Shown one piece after another: positions 1-7,009 of a DNA stretch of 41,453 bases (position 1 is the first letter of the stretch; each line of letters opens with the position of its first letter). The stretch comes from Clostridiaceae bacterium (GTDB taxonomy: Bacteria > Bacillota > Clostridia > DSM-8532), in contig JAAYNX010000145.1 in assembly GCA_012520615.1 (NCBI GenBank), positions 1 through 41,453 on the forward strand, in the 5' to 3' direction. Position numbers and translations under genes: made by a program. A model generated the notes under the pieces. The model did no database searches. It was not told the DNA's origin and worked only from the letters and a program-made list of their open reading frames with translations.

Positions 1-108
1 ACGTTTGGTGAATCCGGAGAGCCTCAGGAATTGATGGACAAATACGGTCTTAACGCTGATGCAATTGTCAGTGCGGCATTGTCTGTGCTGAAGAAGAAGG
101 CAAAGTAA
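1..108 (+). CDS. tkt: Transketolase, C-terminal end (partial)
   Basis: The window opens inside a reading frame that gives 35 residues and then TAA. The peptide begins TFGESGEPQELMDKYGLNAD and ends in a lysine-rich tail. The pattern FGxSGxPxELxxKYGLxxxxI is the usual end of transketolase, the thiamine-diphosphate enzyme that moves two-carbon units in the pentose phosphate pathway. Only the last part of the C-terminal domain is present, so the catalytic regions cannot be checked. It could instead be the C-terminal subunit of a split transketolase, which ends the same way. Confidence 0.85.
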   Translation, partial: TFGESGEPQELMDKYGLNADAIVSAALSVLKKKAK

Positions 109-166
109 AACAAGGTTGTTAAAAGATAAGATTAACCTGTGTTATATATAAAGAACGGTTTAAAAG

Positions 167-189
167 GCGACTAGAGATAGTCGCTTTTT
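167..189 (+). terminator. Intrinsic terminator after transketolase
   Basis: The 6-bp stem GCGACT (167-172) pairs with AGTCGC (179-184) around a 6-nt loop, and five T follow. It lies about 60 nt after the transketolase stop codon. Confidence 0.8.
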
Positions 190-410
190 GCCGTAATAAT
201 TATTAAATTAAACCGGAGTATTTAAATAGCTGATGACAAGACTAGTAAATATAAAGATTCATCATAAATGACCACACTTGAAAAGTGGGATATTTTGATA
301 TGAGATTTTTCTTGTTAATTAAAATAAAGAAGGGCAAATTCAGCTTGTTTAATTAAGTTAAAACTTGTATGATTGGTAAGTAAGTTTAAAGCAACAGAGG
401 GGTTATCATC
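190..410. other. Rest of the 302-bp gap between transketolase and the EamA gene
   Basis: The gap 109-410 holds the terminator at 167-189 and the promoter at 345-373. The remainder is AT-rich. I see no coding signal and no strong structure, apart from a weak CACTT/AAGTG stem near 273-288. Confidence 0.5.
345..373 (+). promoter_or_regulatory. Sigma-A promoter for the EamA transporter
   Basis: TTGTTT (345-350), a 17-nt spacer, then TATGAT (368-373). Transcription would start near 380, about 30 nt before the GTG start codon. Confidence 0.5.
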
Positions 411-1301
411 GTGAATAATAAAAATAAAAAAGTAAGTGCAATAATTCTATTAGTGGTTACAGCAACCATGTGGAGCCTTGGCGGGCTTTTAATTAAATCT
501 ATAAATGCTCACCCTTTAGCCATAGCAGGAACAAGATCGGCTATTTCTTGTATAATCATGATACTATATGTGAAAAAGCCTAAGTTCAACTGGTCGTTCA
601 CACAAATTGCTGCAGGGGTGGCTTATGCATCAATGGTAATTACCTTTGTATTCAGCACTAAGCTTACAACAGCTGCAAATGCGATACTTCTGGAATATAC
701 AGCACCAATTTTTGTAGCTTTACTCAGTGCTTGGATGCTTAAGGAAAAACCAAAAGCCATTGACTGGGTTACCATAATGCTTGTATTTGGAGGTATGGTG
801 CTCTTTTTCCTGGACAGCCTTGATGCAAAAGGGTTCGCAGGAAATATTTTCGGTCTCTTAAGCGGTATCAGCTATGCTCTTTTCACTGTGTTCATGAGAA
901 TGCAAAAAAACGGGTCACCAATCGAGTCAGTAATTCTGGGTAATGCTATTTCGGCTATTGTTGGCATACCATTTATCTTTATGTCGGTTCCCGATTTTAA
1001 AGGATGGTTGTTTCTCGTTATTCTGGGTGTTGTTCAACTCGGAATTCCATATATTATGTACAGTGAAGCCATCAAAAATGCTTCAGCTCTTGAAGCCAGC
1101 ATTATTACAATGATAGAGCCTATATTAAATCCCATCTGGGTTGTTTTGATTATTGGAGAAATACCCGGAGTCCTTTCAATAATAGGGGGAATCATTGTTA
1201 TTGCCACCGTTGCTATAAGGTGTGTAATTCTTTCTTCCACAAAGCATACTGATGAAGAAAATCTGAATGAAAAGATGGAAGTAAAGTCAATTGCAAGCTA
1301 A
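411..1301 (+). CDS. EamA/DMT-family inner-membrane transporter
   Basis: This 296-residue protein is very hydrophobic and has about ten membrane segments arranged as two repeated EamA halves. The first half carries the WSLGGLLIKSI type of start and the second begins near GNIFGLLSGISYALFTVFMR. Each half ends in the usual E(Y/P)xxxP-like signature: LLEYTAPIFVALLSAWMLKE and, later, MIEPILNPIWVVLIIGE. Members export small metabolites such as amino acids or import sugars; the substrate cannot be told from sequence. The start is GTG, preceded by AGAGGGG about 8 nt upstream. The last residues are polar and probably cytoplasmic. The stop codon overlaps that of the convergent hydrogenase-like gene by four bases, so no terminator can lie between them. 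Confidence 0.85.
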   Translation: MNNKNKKVSAIILLVVTATMWSLGGLLIKSINAHPLAIAGTRSAISCIIMILYVKKPKFNWSFTQIAAGVAYASMVITFVFSTKLTTAANAILLEYTAPIFVALLSAWMLKEKPKAIDWVTIMLVFGGMVLFFLDSLDAKGFAGNIFGLLSGISYALFTVFMRMQKNGSPIESVILGNAISAIVGIPFIFMSVPDFKGWLFLVILGVVQLGIPYIMYSEAIKNASALEASIITMIEPILNPIWVVLIIGEIPGVLSIIGGIIVIATVAIRCVILSSTKHTDEENLNEKMEVKSIAS

Positions 1302-2575
1302 TTTTTCTCTGCAGGTTTTGCGAATTTCCTAATAAATAAATTATCCCTCTCTAGGAAATCAGATATTGTATCAAAACCCAGCTGATTTAGAAGCTCTATA
1401 ACGTGAGGATTATCGATAGGAGTTTTATACTGTGCAAGCTCCCCGTAGTCATTAACATGTTCGGTTCCCTCTTTATATGGAATAATTGCCTTAGGCCCGC
1501 CTACACAGCCGCCTACACAGCCCATACCCTCCATAAAGTTTGATTTAATATTCCCGTCCATAATCTCTTTTAGAAGCTGCTTACATTCAACGGCTCCATT
1601 AGCCTGAGTAGCCCTTAGCTTAATCTTTCTGTCTGGGTTCAGGCGGTTAAGTGTGCTTTGAACAGCCTGACTGACACCACCGGTTTTCGCATAAATACGC
1701 CCTGCCTTTGATGAATGATCCCGTAAATCCTCGGGTAATTGAGAAAAATCAATTTCAGCAATATCAAAAAGCTCTTTTATTTCTTGAAAAGTGAGGACAT
1801 AGTCTACCGCATCTTTGATATCGGGTTCTTTAGCTTCGGCCTTTTTTGCAATACAAGGCCCAATGAAAACAGTCACTGCATCGGGATGAATTTTCTTAAT
1901 TGCTCTGCCGCAAGCTACCATAGGAGAAACAGAAGGGGGCATATGGGGTATCAGCTCATGATAAATTTTCTTTATCATTGCTACCCAAATAGGACAGCAG
2001 CAACTGGTAAGCATAAAATCTTTGTCTTCTTTTATGGTACGATCGAATTCCAGAGCTTCTTTAAGGGTAAGAATATCTGCGAATAAGGCGACTTCAAGCA
2101 TACCGTAAAACCCAAGACATTTAAATGCGGAGCGTAGTTTTCCCGCTGTTACGTCTAGTGTAAATTGGCCGTTAAATGCGGGAGCAATCATTGCATATAC
2201 AGGAACGGATTTAGAATGTACCAAATCAAGAATGGGAAGCAGGTCTTTTCTTTCAACCAAACCTTTGTTTTCACATACTTCAAGGCAACGACCGCAGCCG
2301 GTGCAATCATCCTGATCAACAACGACTTTACCATCTTCGTCCCTTTTGATGGCAGAAAAAAGGCAAGCAACCTCGCAAGCAGGTTTATTTTCTGAGGTAC
2401 AACTATCGCAAGCTCCGGTTCTGATAACAGATGGATAGTTTTCCGGGTGGAGAATCTGATTTAAGTCTTCCTCGTTGTATGCGCAATTTTGCCTAATATC
2501 CTCAATTTCATTATCAAGGTTGTTATTAAAAGAAGCCTTGACCAATCTATTATATAATTCTCTGAAAGTTAGCAT
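1298..2575 (-). CDS. [FeFe]-hydrogenase-like iron-sulfur protein
   Basis: This 425-residue soluble protein has two ferredoxin-type [4Fe-4S] sites (Cys 56, 59, 67, 71 and Cys 91, 94, 97, 101) followed by an H-cluster domain. The three H-cluster loops are recognisable: TSCCCPIW near 190-197, PCIAKKAE near 240-247, and MGCVGGCVGG near 351-360. The four expected cluster cysteines and the lysine of loop 2 are kept. Loop 1 has an extra cysteine compared with the usual TSCCPxW. No PAS, thioredoxin-like or NADH-binding domain is present. It may be a ferredoxin-linked hydrogenase or a redox sensor of the same fold. I chose the ATG at 2575, not an upstream one at 2635, because GAGGAGG sits just before it. 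The gene is divergent from the acyl-CoA ligase. Confidence 0.85.
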   Translation of the reverse strand: MLTFRELYNRLVKASFNNNLDNEIEDIRQNCAYNEEDLNQILHPENYPSVIRTGACDSCTSENKPACEVACLFSAIKRDEDGKVVVDQDDCTGCGRCLEVCENKGLVERKDLLPILDLVHSKSVPVYAMIAPAFNGQFTLDVTAGKLRSAFKCLGFYGMLEVALFADILTLKEALEFDRTIKEDKDFMLTSCCCPIWVAMIKKIYHELIPHMPPSVSPMVACGRAIKKIHPDAVTVFIGPCIAKKAEAKEPDIKDAVDYVLTFQEIKELFDIAEIDFSQLPEDLRDHSSKAGRIYAKTGGVSQAVQSTLNRLNPDRKIKLRATQANGAVECKQLLKEIMDGNIKSNFMEGMGCVGGCVGGPKAIIPYKEGTEHVNDYGELAQYKTPIDNPHVIELLNQLGFDTISDFLERDNLFIRKFAKPAEKN

Positions 2576-2626
2576 TATATATCCTCCTCTTTCGCCATCA
2601 AGTATGTTATCCCAACTATTTCTATT

Positions 2627-2655
2627 ATTATACATTGCTTTGTATTATGATACAA
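2627..2655 (-). promoter_or_regulatory. Sigma-A promoter for the hydrogenase-like gene
   Basis: Read on the minus strand, TTGTAT (2655-2650) is followed by a 17-nt spacer and a perfect TATAAT (2632-2627). Transcription would start about 45 nt before the ATG at 2575. The palindrome GAACGTTC (2678-2685) lies upstream and could be an operator. Confidence 0.65.
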
Positions 2656-2771
2656 TTATTAGATACATTAATGGTGTGAACGTTCTTTGTATTTTAATAT
2701 TTTAGCCCGTGATATATAATAGTATTTATTAATTAATCGGCCTAATAAGTCTGATTTGGAGGTATGTTTAA

Positions 2772-4487
2772 ATGAAGAATGGTGAACTGTATGAAGTTAG
2801 GACTATAAAAGACCTTAAGGACATGCTTGATTCCAGCGTAAAGCTTTATGGGGATAAAGCGGCTTTTTTGTCTAAGCAAAAGGGGCAGGCTGATTATACT
2901 GCAATAACCTACAAACAATATAAATCTGACGTTGAGGCTTTTGGGACTGCTCTTATGAGCCTGGGCCTGAAAGACGGTAAAATTGCTCTTATCGGTGAGA
3001 ATCGTTATGAATGGTCAATATCGTATCTGGCAATTGTTAATGGAACAGCAGTAATTGTGCCATTGGATAAAGAGCTTCCCCCCAATGAGATTGAACTTTT
3101 ATTGGAGAGATCAAAGGCCGATGCAATTATTTATTCAGGAAATATCAAAGACAAAGTTGAGGTATTGGCAAACAAGACAACAACTATGCGCTATTTTATC
3201 AATATGGATGCAGAAAAAGATGAAGGCAATATTTTGTCCTTTAATCGCCTTTTACAAAAGGGGCACAGCCTGCTGAAAGAAGGAAACCACGATTTTGTTG
3301 ATGCAAAGATAAACCCCGAAGTTATGAATATGTTGCTTTTTACATCCGGGACAACCGATACCGCAAAAGCAGTTATGCTATCTCATAGAAATATTTGTGA
3401 GAATCTGATGAACATGTGCTCAATGCTATATATAGATGAAAAGGACATATTTTTATCAATTCTTCCCATACATCATACCTATGAGTGTACCTGCGGCTTT
3501 TTATGTCAGCTTTATAGGGGCTGTACCATCGCATACTGCGAAGGGTTAAGACATATAGTCAAAAACCTTAAGGAATCTAAGGCAACTATGATGCTGGGTG
3601 TACCTTTGGTTTTTGAATCAATGTATAGGCAAATTATGAACCAAGCAATAAAATCCAAGGGTGAAAGTAAGATTAAATTTGCTATTAGTTTAAGTAATAC
3701 CTTGAGGAAGTTCAAAATTGATATTCGTAAAAAACTATTCAAGCAGATTCACGAAGCACTGGGAGGCCATATAAGGATGTTTATCAGCGGTGCTGCCGGA
3801 ATTGATCCCCAGATAGCAAAGGGTTTAAGGGAATTAGGAATCTCTTTGGTTCAAGGTTATGGACTTACCGAATGTGCACCGATAGTAGCATTGAACAGAA
3901 ATAATTACTATAAGGATGAAGCGGCAGGGCTTCCACTTCCTAATCTTCAGGTAGAAATAGATAATCCTGATGAAGATGGTATCGGCGAAATCAAATGTAA
4001 GGGTTCAAGCGTAATGTTGGGATATTATGAGGACCCGGAAGCTACCGCAGAGGTAATTAAAGATGGCTGGTTCTATACAGGTGACAGCGGATTCATTGAC
4101 GAAGATGGATTTGTTCATATTACCGGGAGGAAAAAGAATGTTATCATAACCGGTAATGGTAAAAATGTATTTCCCGAAGAGATAGAAACTCTTTTAAATA
4201 GAAGCATGTATATAAAGGAATCTTTGGTTTACGGCAAAGGCCAGTCGGACGGTGATACTGTTATTTGTGCAAAAATAGTTCCCGATAAAGAAAAAATTGA
4301 AGAAGACATTAAAAATGGAACAGCTCCGGAATCAACCGTTGATAAAGTTATAGAAGCGGAAGTTAAAACAGTAAACAAGAGTATGGTTATTTATAAACAC
4401 GTTAAAGAGTTCAGTCTTCAAGATGAGGAATTTGTTAAAACTACTACTAAAAAAATAAAACGCCATGAAGAATTAATTAATAAATAA
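2772..4487 (+). CDS. AMP-forming acyl-CoA synthetase (long-chain type)
   Basis: This 571-residue adenylate-forming enzyme should activate a carboxylic acid, probably a fatty acid, to its CoA thioester through an acyl-AMP. The phosphate-binding loop is TSGTTDTAKAVMLSH (191-205). The adenine-site motif is QGYGLTECAP (361-370). The ribose-binding aspartate is in FYTGD (near 434-438), and the hinge is ITGRKKNVI (450-458). A lysine-rich C-terminal tail, KTTTKKIKRH, supplies the catalytic lysine region. The loop departs from the usual TSGTTGxPKGV at three places. The ATG has GGAGGT 8 nt upstream. It is a single-gene unit between its own upstream region and a strong terminator. The acid substrate cannot be assigned. 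Confidence 0.87.
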   Translation: MKNGELYEVRTIKDLKDMLDSSVKLYGDKAAFLSKQKGQADYTAITYKQYKSDVEAFGTALMSLGLKDGKIALIGENRYEWSISYLAIVNGTAVIVPLDKELPPNEIELLLERSKADAIIYSGNIKDKVEVLANKTTTMRYFINMDAEKDEGNILSFNRLLQKGHSLLKEGNHDFVDAKINPEVMNMLLFTSGTTDTAKAVMLSHRNICENLMNMCSMLYIDEKDIFLSILPIHHTYECTCGFLCQLYRGCTIAYCEGLRHIVKNLKESKATMMLGVPLVFESMYRQIMNQAIKSKGESKIKFAISLSNTLRKFKIDIRKKLFKQIHEALGGHIRMFISGAAGIDPQIAKGLRELGISLVQGYGLTECAPIVALNRNNYYKDEAAGLPLPNLQVEIDNPDEDGIGEIKCKGSSVMLGYYEDPEATAEVIKDGWFYTGDSGFIDEDGFVHITGRKKNVIITGNGKNVFPEEIETLLNRSMYIKESLVYGKGQSDGDTVICAKIVPDKEKIEEDIKNGTAPESTVDKVIEAEVKTVNKSMVIYKHVKEFSLQDEEFVKTTTKKIKRHEELINK

Positions 4488-4511
4488 ACACAAATAAACA
4501 CAAAAATAGCG

Positions 4512-4552
4512 CTAAGAGCCGATTAATAGTACATATCGGCTCTTAGTTTTTT
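4512..4552 (+). terminator. Strong intrinsic terminator after the acyl-CoA synthetase
   Basis: A perfect 12-bp stem (4512-4523 with 4535-4546, CTAAGAGCCGAT and its complement) closes an 11-nt loop and is followed by six T. Confidence 0.93.
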
Positions 4553-4589
4553 AGCTTAAATATTATTGCTTTTATTGTCGAATTACCTC

Positions 4590-4598
4590 TGGTATAAT
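4590..4598 (+). promoter_or_regulatory. Extended -10 promoter candidate upstream of pit
   Basis: TGG then a perfect TATAAT (4593-4598) forms an extended -10 element with no good -35. Transcripts from here would run into the repeat array at 4600-4650. A second possible -10 (TATATT, about 4647-4652) lies after the array. Confidence 0.45.
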
Positions 4599-4599
4599 A

Positions 4600-4650
4600 T
4601 TAAGGGTTTGTTAAGGGAACATTAATTTCATACTAACATTACCTTTATAT
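4600..4650 (+). promoter_or_regulatory. 11-bp-periodic direct repeats, possible PhoP box of pit
   Basis: Five hexamer-like units start exactly 11 bp apart at 4600, 4611, 4622, 4633 and 4644: TTAAGG, TTAAGG, TTAATT, CTAACA and TTTATA. Bacillus PhoP binds repeats of TT(A/T/C)ACA separated by about 5 bp, lying roughly -60 to -20 from the transcription start. Here the array would occupy that position for a -10 near 4647-4652. The next gene is a phosphate transporter, which fits. The repeats are seen directly; the PhoP assignment is inference, because only the fourth unit matches the consensus closely. Confidence 0.45.
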
Positions 4651-4691
4651 TATTTATCAGAAATTTCTTATTAAATCGAAAGGGGAAGTCT

Positions 4692-5687
4692 ATGTTTGCT
4701 TTAGCCATTGTTCTGCTATTGGTTTGTGCTTCGGTCTTTGTTAACGGATGGACGGATGCCCCAAATGCTATTGCAACTGTTATTTCGACTCGTGTATTAA
4801 GCCCCAAGGCGGCTGTTATTCTAGCGGCAATATTTAATTTAGCAGGTGTATTTCTTACCGGTTCTGCAGTTGCTAATACCACCGCAAAGATTATAGAAAT
4901 TGGAACAGGTCAAGATGCACTTGTTACATTGGCTGCCGCACAATTATCTATTGTAATCTGGGCCGTTTCTGCGTGGAGATATGGTATTCCCACCAGCGAA
5001 AGTCATGCTTTGATTGCCGGGTTGATGGGAGCAGGTATTTCTTTTAAAGGTATTGAAGCTTTTAATTGGAATGAGTTTAAAAAAGTTCTTATTGGCCTTC
5101 TTGTTGCGACAGTATTGGGTTTTTTGGCAGGTTTTTTTGTAACCAAGGGAATCGTATTTACATTCAAAGGTGTAAATAGACACAAAGCAAATACATTCTT
5201 TTCATGGGGGCAGATCTTTTCTGCGGCTATGATGGCATTTAGTCACGGTGCTCAGGATGGGCAAAAATTTATGGGAATTTTTGCGCTTGCCCTTGTAGTA
5301 GGGGGTGTATACCCACCAAGTGAAAGTCTTTATATACCTTTTTGGATCATGCTTCTGGTTTCGATTATTATGGCTGTAGGTACTTCCATAGGTGGTTATA
5401 AAATTATTAAGACAATGGGTATGGATATGGTCAGTCTTGAAAAGTATCAAGGGTTTTCAGCCGAAATAGGTGCATCAGCTTGTATGATAGGAGCTACTGT
5501 CTTGGGTATACCACTAAGCACCACCAATGCCAAAGGTACTGCAATAATGGGAGCCGGTGCTGCAAGAAGGTTATCAAATGTAAACTGGAATATAGTTAAG
5601 GAAATGATGATTGCGTGGGTCTTAACTTTCCCGGCATGTTTATTATTAGGGTATGTTATGGCCAAACTGTTTAATTTTATATTCTGA
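4692..5687 (+). CDS. pit: PiT-family inorganic phosphate transporter
   Basis: This 331-residue membrane protein belongs to the PiT (PHO4) family, low-affinity symporters that bring in metal-phosphate or phosphate with a cation. Two family signatures are visible. The first, near residues 17-30, is NGWTDAPNAIATVIST. Its counterpart in the second half is MMAFSHGAQDGQKFMGIFAL, about residues 179-198. PTSESHALIAGLMGA and PLSTTNAKGTAIMGAGAARR are further conserved stretches. About ten membrane helices are expected. AGGGG precedes the ATG. The DUF47 gene follows 17 nt after the stop, the usual pairing for PiT transporters in bacteria. The upstream repeat array suggests control by phosphate supply. 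Confidence 0.93.
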   Translation: MFALAIVLLLVCASVFVNGWTDAPNAIATVISTRVLSPKAAVILAAIFNLAGVFLTGSAVANTTAKIIEIGTGQDALVTLAAAQLSIVIWAVSAWRYGIPTSESHALIAGLMGAGISFKGIEAFNWNEFKKVLIGLLVATVLGFLAGFFVTKGIVFTFKGVNRHKANTFFSWGQIFSAAMMAFSHGAQDGQKFMGIFALALVVGGVYPPSESLYIPFWIMLLVSIIMAVGTSIGGYKIIKTMGMDMVSLEKYQGFSAEIGASACMIGATVLGIPLSTTNAKGTAIMGAGAARRLSNVNWNIVKEMMIAWVLTFPACLLLGYVMAKLFNFIF

Positions 5688-5704
5688 TAGGAGGAACTAC
5701 TGCA

Positions 5705-6331
5705 ATGGGTTTTTTTTCAGGTAAAGATGTTGATTGTTTTGAATTATTCCAAATTTCTATTTCGTATTCCCGTAAGGCTGCGATGACTTTGAAGAAAGCT
5801 TATGAAGACGGGCCAGTGGACTATAACGAGCTTAAGAATCTAAAAGCCATTGAACATGAGGCAGATATCCATGTACACCGCTGTTTAAAGATGGTAGAAG
5901 AGGCCTTTATCACCCCAATAGACCGTTCGGATATTGTTGAGATAATAAAGGAAATAGAAAATATTACTGACAGCATTGATTCAATTGCCAACCATACCTA
6001 TATGATGTGCGTAAATAAGGTTAATGATGCGGCTCGAGAGCTTATGGGTTTAGTTGTTGATGCTTGTGTTAAACTAGAAGAATTGATGAAAGTTCTAAAA
6101 AATTTCAAGAAAGAGTTCAAAAAGATTAATGACTTGATTATTGAAATCAATAATATTGAAGAAGCAGGGGACAAGACTTATCTTACTGCTACACGAAGCC
6201 TTTTTGAATTTGAGACCGATACAAAAAAGATATTAGTATGGAAGCTGCTGTATGACCAACTGGAAAGCGCCTTGGATAAATGTGAAGATGTAGCTGATAT
6301 AGTACAAAAAATAATTATATCAAAAACTTAA
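5705..6331 (+). CDS. DUF47 (PhoU-like) partner of the PiT transporter
   Basis: This 208-residue, all-helical cytoplasmic protein belongs to DUF47 (PF01865), related to PhoU. Family traits visible are a CFELFQISISYSRKAAMTLK start, the metal-ligand stretch LKAIEHEADIHVHR (about residues 46-59), DIVEIIKEIENITDSIDSIA, and a C-terminal ESALDKCEDVADIVQKI segment. Members are encoded next to PiT transporters and probably control them, perhaps by binding metal or phosphate. The gene lies 17 nt after pit with GGAGGAA before its ATG, so the two are co-transcribed. A terminator follows. Confidence 0.92.
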   Translation: MGFFSGKDVDCFELFQISISYSRKAAMTLKKAYEDGPVDYNELKNLKAIEHEADIHVHRCLKMVEEAFITPIDRSDIVEIIKEIENITDSIDSIANHTYMMCVNKVNDAARELMGLVVDACVKLEELMKVLKNFKKEFKKINDLIIEINNIEEAGDKTYLTATRSLFEFETDTKKILVWKLLYDQLESALDKCEDVADIVQKIIISKT

Positions 6332-6354
6332 ATTATATAAGAAACTTGAATTAT

Positions 6355-6392
6355 AAAAGACGGGAAAAACAAAAGTAGACTCGTCTTTTTTT
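6355..6392 (+). terminator. Intrinsic terminator after pit-DUF47
   Basis: AAAAGACG (6355-6362) pairs with CGTCTTTT (6382-6389) across a 19-nt loop, within a run of seven T. It also lies just past the 3' end of the minus-strand PH-domain gene. Confidence 0.75.
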
Positions 6393-6410
6393 ATTCCTGT
6401 TTATGTGTAT

Positions 6411-6809
6411 TTAGTTTCTGCATATGAAGAATGAAGTTATAATTTCATATGCTTTATGAATGCTGTCTTTAATTTCTTTACTCCTTAAAAACCTCAGTTG
6501 AATTTTAATATTGCCCCTAAGATTCAGAAGTATTTCTGCATCAAGATCAAAGCCACCAACCATACCGACTTTATAGAATGTTATGCTGTTATAAGGAATA
6601 GAAATATATCTTATTTTTTTACCAAAAATACCCTTTCTATCAGCTATAAGAATTCTTTTTTCTGTCATCACCATTTCATCCCGGACAGATGAATAGCAGA
6701 TCAGAGGATTTTCGGAATTACAAAGTTTTTCTCTGATTATATCTGAAGGCTCGGACTCGTTAAGAAAAAAATAAATAGTAGGTTTTAGTCTCCAGTATTT
6801 CAAAATCAT
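6411..6809 (-). CDS. Bacterial PH-domain protein (bPH_1-like)
   Basis: This is a 132-residue protein of unknown role. The middle, about residues 45-105, carries the pattern MTEKRILIADRKGIFGKKI followed by YISIPYNSITFYKV and GGFDLDAEILL. This is typical of the bacterial pleckstrin-homology-like family PF08000 (YvbH/YokE type). Such domains fold like eukaryotic PH domains, but their ligands are mostly unknown. No signal peptide or membrane helix is evident. The start has AAGGTGAT about 8 nt upstream. It stands alone, convergent with pit-DUF47 and divergent from the M13 peptidase. Confidence 0.7.
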   Translation of the reverse strand: MILKYWRLKPTIYFFLNESEPSDIIREKLCNSENPLICYSSVRDEMVMTEKRILIADRKGIFGKKIRYISIPYNSITFYKVGMVGGFDLDAEILLNLRGNIKIQLRFLRSKEIKDSIHKAYEIITSFFICRN

Positions 6810-7009
6810 AAATAAATCACCTTAGTGTTACTTTATACAAAGCTTTTGTAATATAAAGGCTAAATATACTTATAGCTTTTTAAATGTAACACTTAAACAT
6901 AGCTCTAGGTAAAATTACATAGAAAAAATAAATGTTTAATAATTAACAGACAAATAGTCAGGTAATATGTAATAATATTAGTAAAATTATGAAGGGACGT
7001 GGACATTAA

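Noticed and set aside
2576-2635. In-frame N-terminal extension of the hydrogenase-like gene
   Set aside because: GAGGAGG lies inside it, directly before the ATG at 2575, and the extension overlaps the promoter -10.
2764-2775. Three-codon frame (ATG TTT AAA TGA) just before the acyl-CoA ligase
   Set aside because: Its ATG touches the ribosome site and could not be used; the overlap with the real start is chance.
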